Part shown: one piece after another, positions 5,728 to 6,808 of the stretch
Layout of the letters: every line of letters begins with the position of its first letter
How positions within the stretch are numbered: position 1 is the first letter of the stretch
Assembly (NCBI GenBank): GCA_902475475.1
Contig: CABRZY010000094.1
Coordinates: 1-6,808 of the forward strand
Length of the DNA stretch: 6,808 nucleotides
Direction: 5' to 3'
Source of the DNA: an uncultured Collinsella sp.
Lineage (GTDB): Bacteria > Actinomycetota > Coriobacteriia > Coriobacteriales > Coriobacteriaceae
Notes under the pieces: generated by a model
The model's input: the letters and a program-made list of their open reading frames with translations, nothing else
What the model was told of the DNA's origin: nothing
Databases searched by the model: none
Position numbers and translations under genes: made by a program

Positions 5728-6808
5728 CTAATTCACCTCGCTTGTCTTGGTCTGGGAACTGAACACCATGCGGTAGAGAGGAGCCTCGTGGAGCTCTTCG
5801 ACGCTCTGGTTCAAAACGACGGACGTTGCATCCTCGACGCCGCTCGTGATGGCGACCGGGGTGGCGATACCGAACCACATGACCACGATCGCGAGGGCGA
5901 TCTCGGGGATGATCATGAAGGCGGGCACCTCGTGGCGCTTCATGCCCTCGGGCGCCTTGCCGAAGATGGACTTGAGCGCGATGCCGGTAAGGGCAAAGTA
6001 CACGCCGGTGAGGCCGATGGCCACGAGCACGACCACCCAGATGGGACCGGACTGAACGCCGGCCACGAAGGTGAGGAACTCGGAGATGAACAGGGCGAAC
6101 GGCGGGAAGGCGGCGAGCGCGAGCAGGGCGATGATAGTGAGCGCTGCCGTGACGGGAGCGATCTCGACGACGCCCTTGATCTTGTTCAGGTCGCGGGTGT
6201 GGTAGATGTGCTGGATGTTACCGGCCATGCAGAAGGCGAGCGCCTTCGTGAAACCGTGGAAGATGCAGTGCAGCAGGCAGGCGGCGATACCGAGCGGACC
6301 ACCGATACCCAGGCACAGCGCGACCACGCCGACGTTGTCGACGGAGGAGTACGCGAAGCGGCGCTTGATATCGTCCTGCTTGAAGATGCACAGGGCGGCC
6401 ACCAGGATGGACAGCGTGCCCAGGATGAGCAGGAGCGTACGCGGATAGGTGTCGCCCACCGTGATGATGGACAGGGAGTAGAAGCGGATGATCACCAGCA
6501 TGGCGCACTTGAGCAGCACGCCCGAGAGCAGCGCGGAGACCGGGCTCGGAGCCTGGGAGTGCGCGTCGGGCAGCCAAGTGTGCATGGGGAACAGGCCCGC
6601 CTTGGTGCCGAAGCCGATGACGATGAACGCGAACGCGAGGCGCACGAGCATCGGGTCGAACTGGTCGGCGTAGGGCATGATGGAGGTGAGGAAGGCTGCC
6701 TCATGCGCGTTGGGCATGATATCGGCGGCGTTCGCGTAGATGAGCAGCGTGCCGAACAGGCCGAAGGCCACGCCGGCGGGTCCAACAACATCATCCTCAC
6801 CTGGGCGG
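5728..6808 (-). CDS. hyfF: Hydrogenase-4 membrane subunit HyfF, proton-antiporter-like, partial (5' end missing)
   Basis: This is the C-terminal ~347 residues of a NuoL/M/N-like (MrpD-type) membrane subunit; E. coli HyfF has about 526 aa, so the N-terminal third is outside the window. Numbering from the GTG codon at 6771, marks of the proton-translocating family are GTKAGLFPMHTWLPDAH (55-71) with Lys57, PSPVSALLSG (75-84), Lys88, the DDIKRRFAYSSVDNVG segment (133-148), FHGFTKALAF (171-180) with Lys176, and FPPFALFISEF (222-232) with Glu231. Eight to nine hydrophobic segments are visible, and the protein ends in a hydrophilic ~40-residue tail. It belongs to the membrane arm that may couple H2 formation to ion movement. 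Its position directly before hyfG matches hyf order (hyfF-G-H-I) and not hyc order, where hycD separates hycC from hycE. The reading frame is open to 6808, but bases after ~6771 do not encode family-like sequence and may be foreign. Confidence 0.9.
   Translation of the reverse strand, partial: RPGEDDVVGPAGVAFGLFGTLLIYANAADIMPNAHEAAFLTSIMPYADQFDPMLVRLAFAFIVIGFGTKAGLFPMHTWLPDAHSQAPSPVSALLSGVLLKCAMLVIIRFYSLSIITVGDTYPRTLLLILGTLSILVAALCIFKQDDIKRRFAYSSVDNVGVVALCLGIGGPLGIAACLLHCIFHGFTKALAFCMAGNIQHIYHTRDLNKIKGVVEIAPVTAALTIIALLALAAFPPFALFISEFLTFVAGVQSGPIWVVVLVAIGLTGVYFALTGIALKSIFGKAPEGMKRHEVPAFMIIPEIALAIVVMWFGIATPVAITSGVEDATSVVLNQSVEELHEAPLYRMVFSSQTKTSEVN

Overview
The window carries most of one operon, read on the minus strand, for a formate-linked, energy-converting [NiFe] hydrogenase of group 4a (the Hyf/Hyc type found in formate hydrogenlyase). 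The DNA is GC-rich with a strong G/C bias at third codon positions. Together with the Hyf gene set and protein wording, this suggests an anaerobic gut actinobacterium of the Coriobacteriia, perhaps Collinsella. That assignment is an inference from composition and gene content, not from a marker gene.

Reading right to left, in the direction of transcription, the order is: a partial proton-antiporter-like membrane subunit (hyfF, open at the right edge); the fused NuoC/NuoD-type large subunit (hyfG); the double [4Fe-4S] ferredoxin subunit (hyfH); the NuoB-like small subunit (hyfI); the assembly factor HyfJ/HycH; the maturation endopeptidase HycI; and a FocA/FdhC-type formate channel. The six junctions measure 4, 1, 2, 0, -1 and 39 nt, so this is a tightly coupled translation unit. 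A clear intrinsic terminator lies about 20 nt after focA. Beyond it starts the N-terminal [4Fe-4S] domain of a molybdopterin oxidoreductase, which by context is probably the formate dehydrogenase or a paralogue; it runs off the left edge.

How the genes work together: formate passes through the channel and is oxidised by a molybdenum or tungsten enzyme. Electrons move through the HyfH clusters and the HyfI cluster to the Ni-Fe site of HyfG, where protons are reduced to H2. HyfF belongs to the membrane arm, where ion translocation may be coupled. HyfJ assists assembly, and HycI removes the HyfG C-terminal tail after nickel insertion. All nickel-binding, cluster-binding and protease metal-binding residues that can be checked are present, so the catalytic arm looks functional.

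Both edges look abnormal. The first 54 bases are an exact inverted copy of the start of the oxidoreductase gene (308-361). The last ~35 bases do not continue hyfF in a family-like way. The simplest reading is that the window is a short assembled contig with artefactual ends; a real inversion is possible at the left edge but less likely. I see no mobile element, CRISPR array, RNA gene or clearly novel system. Every stretch over 300 bases is occupied by a gene.
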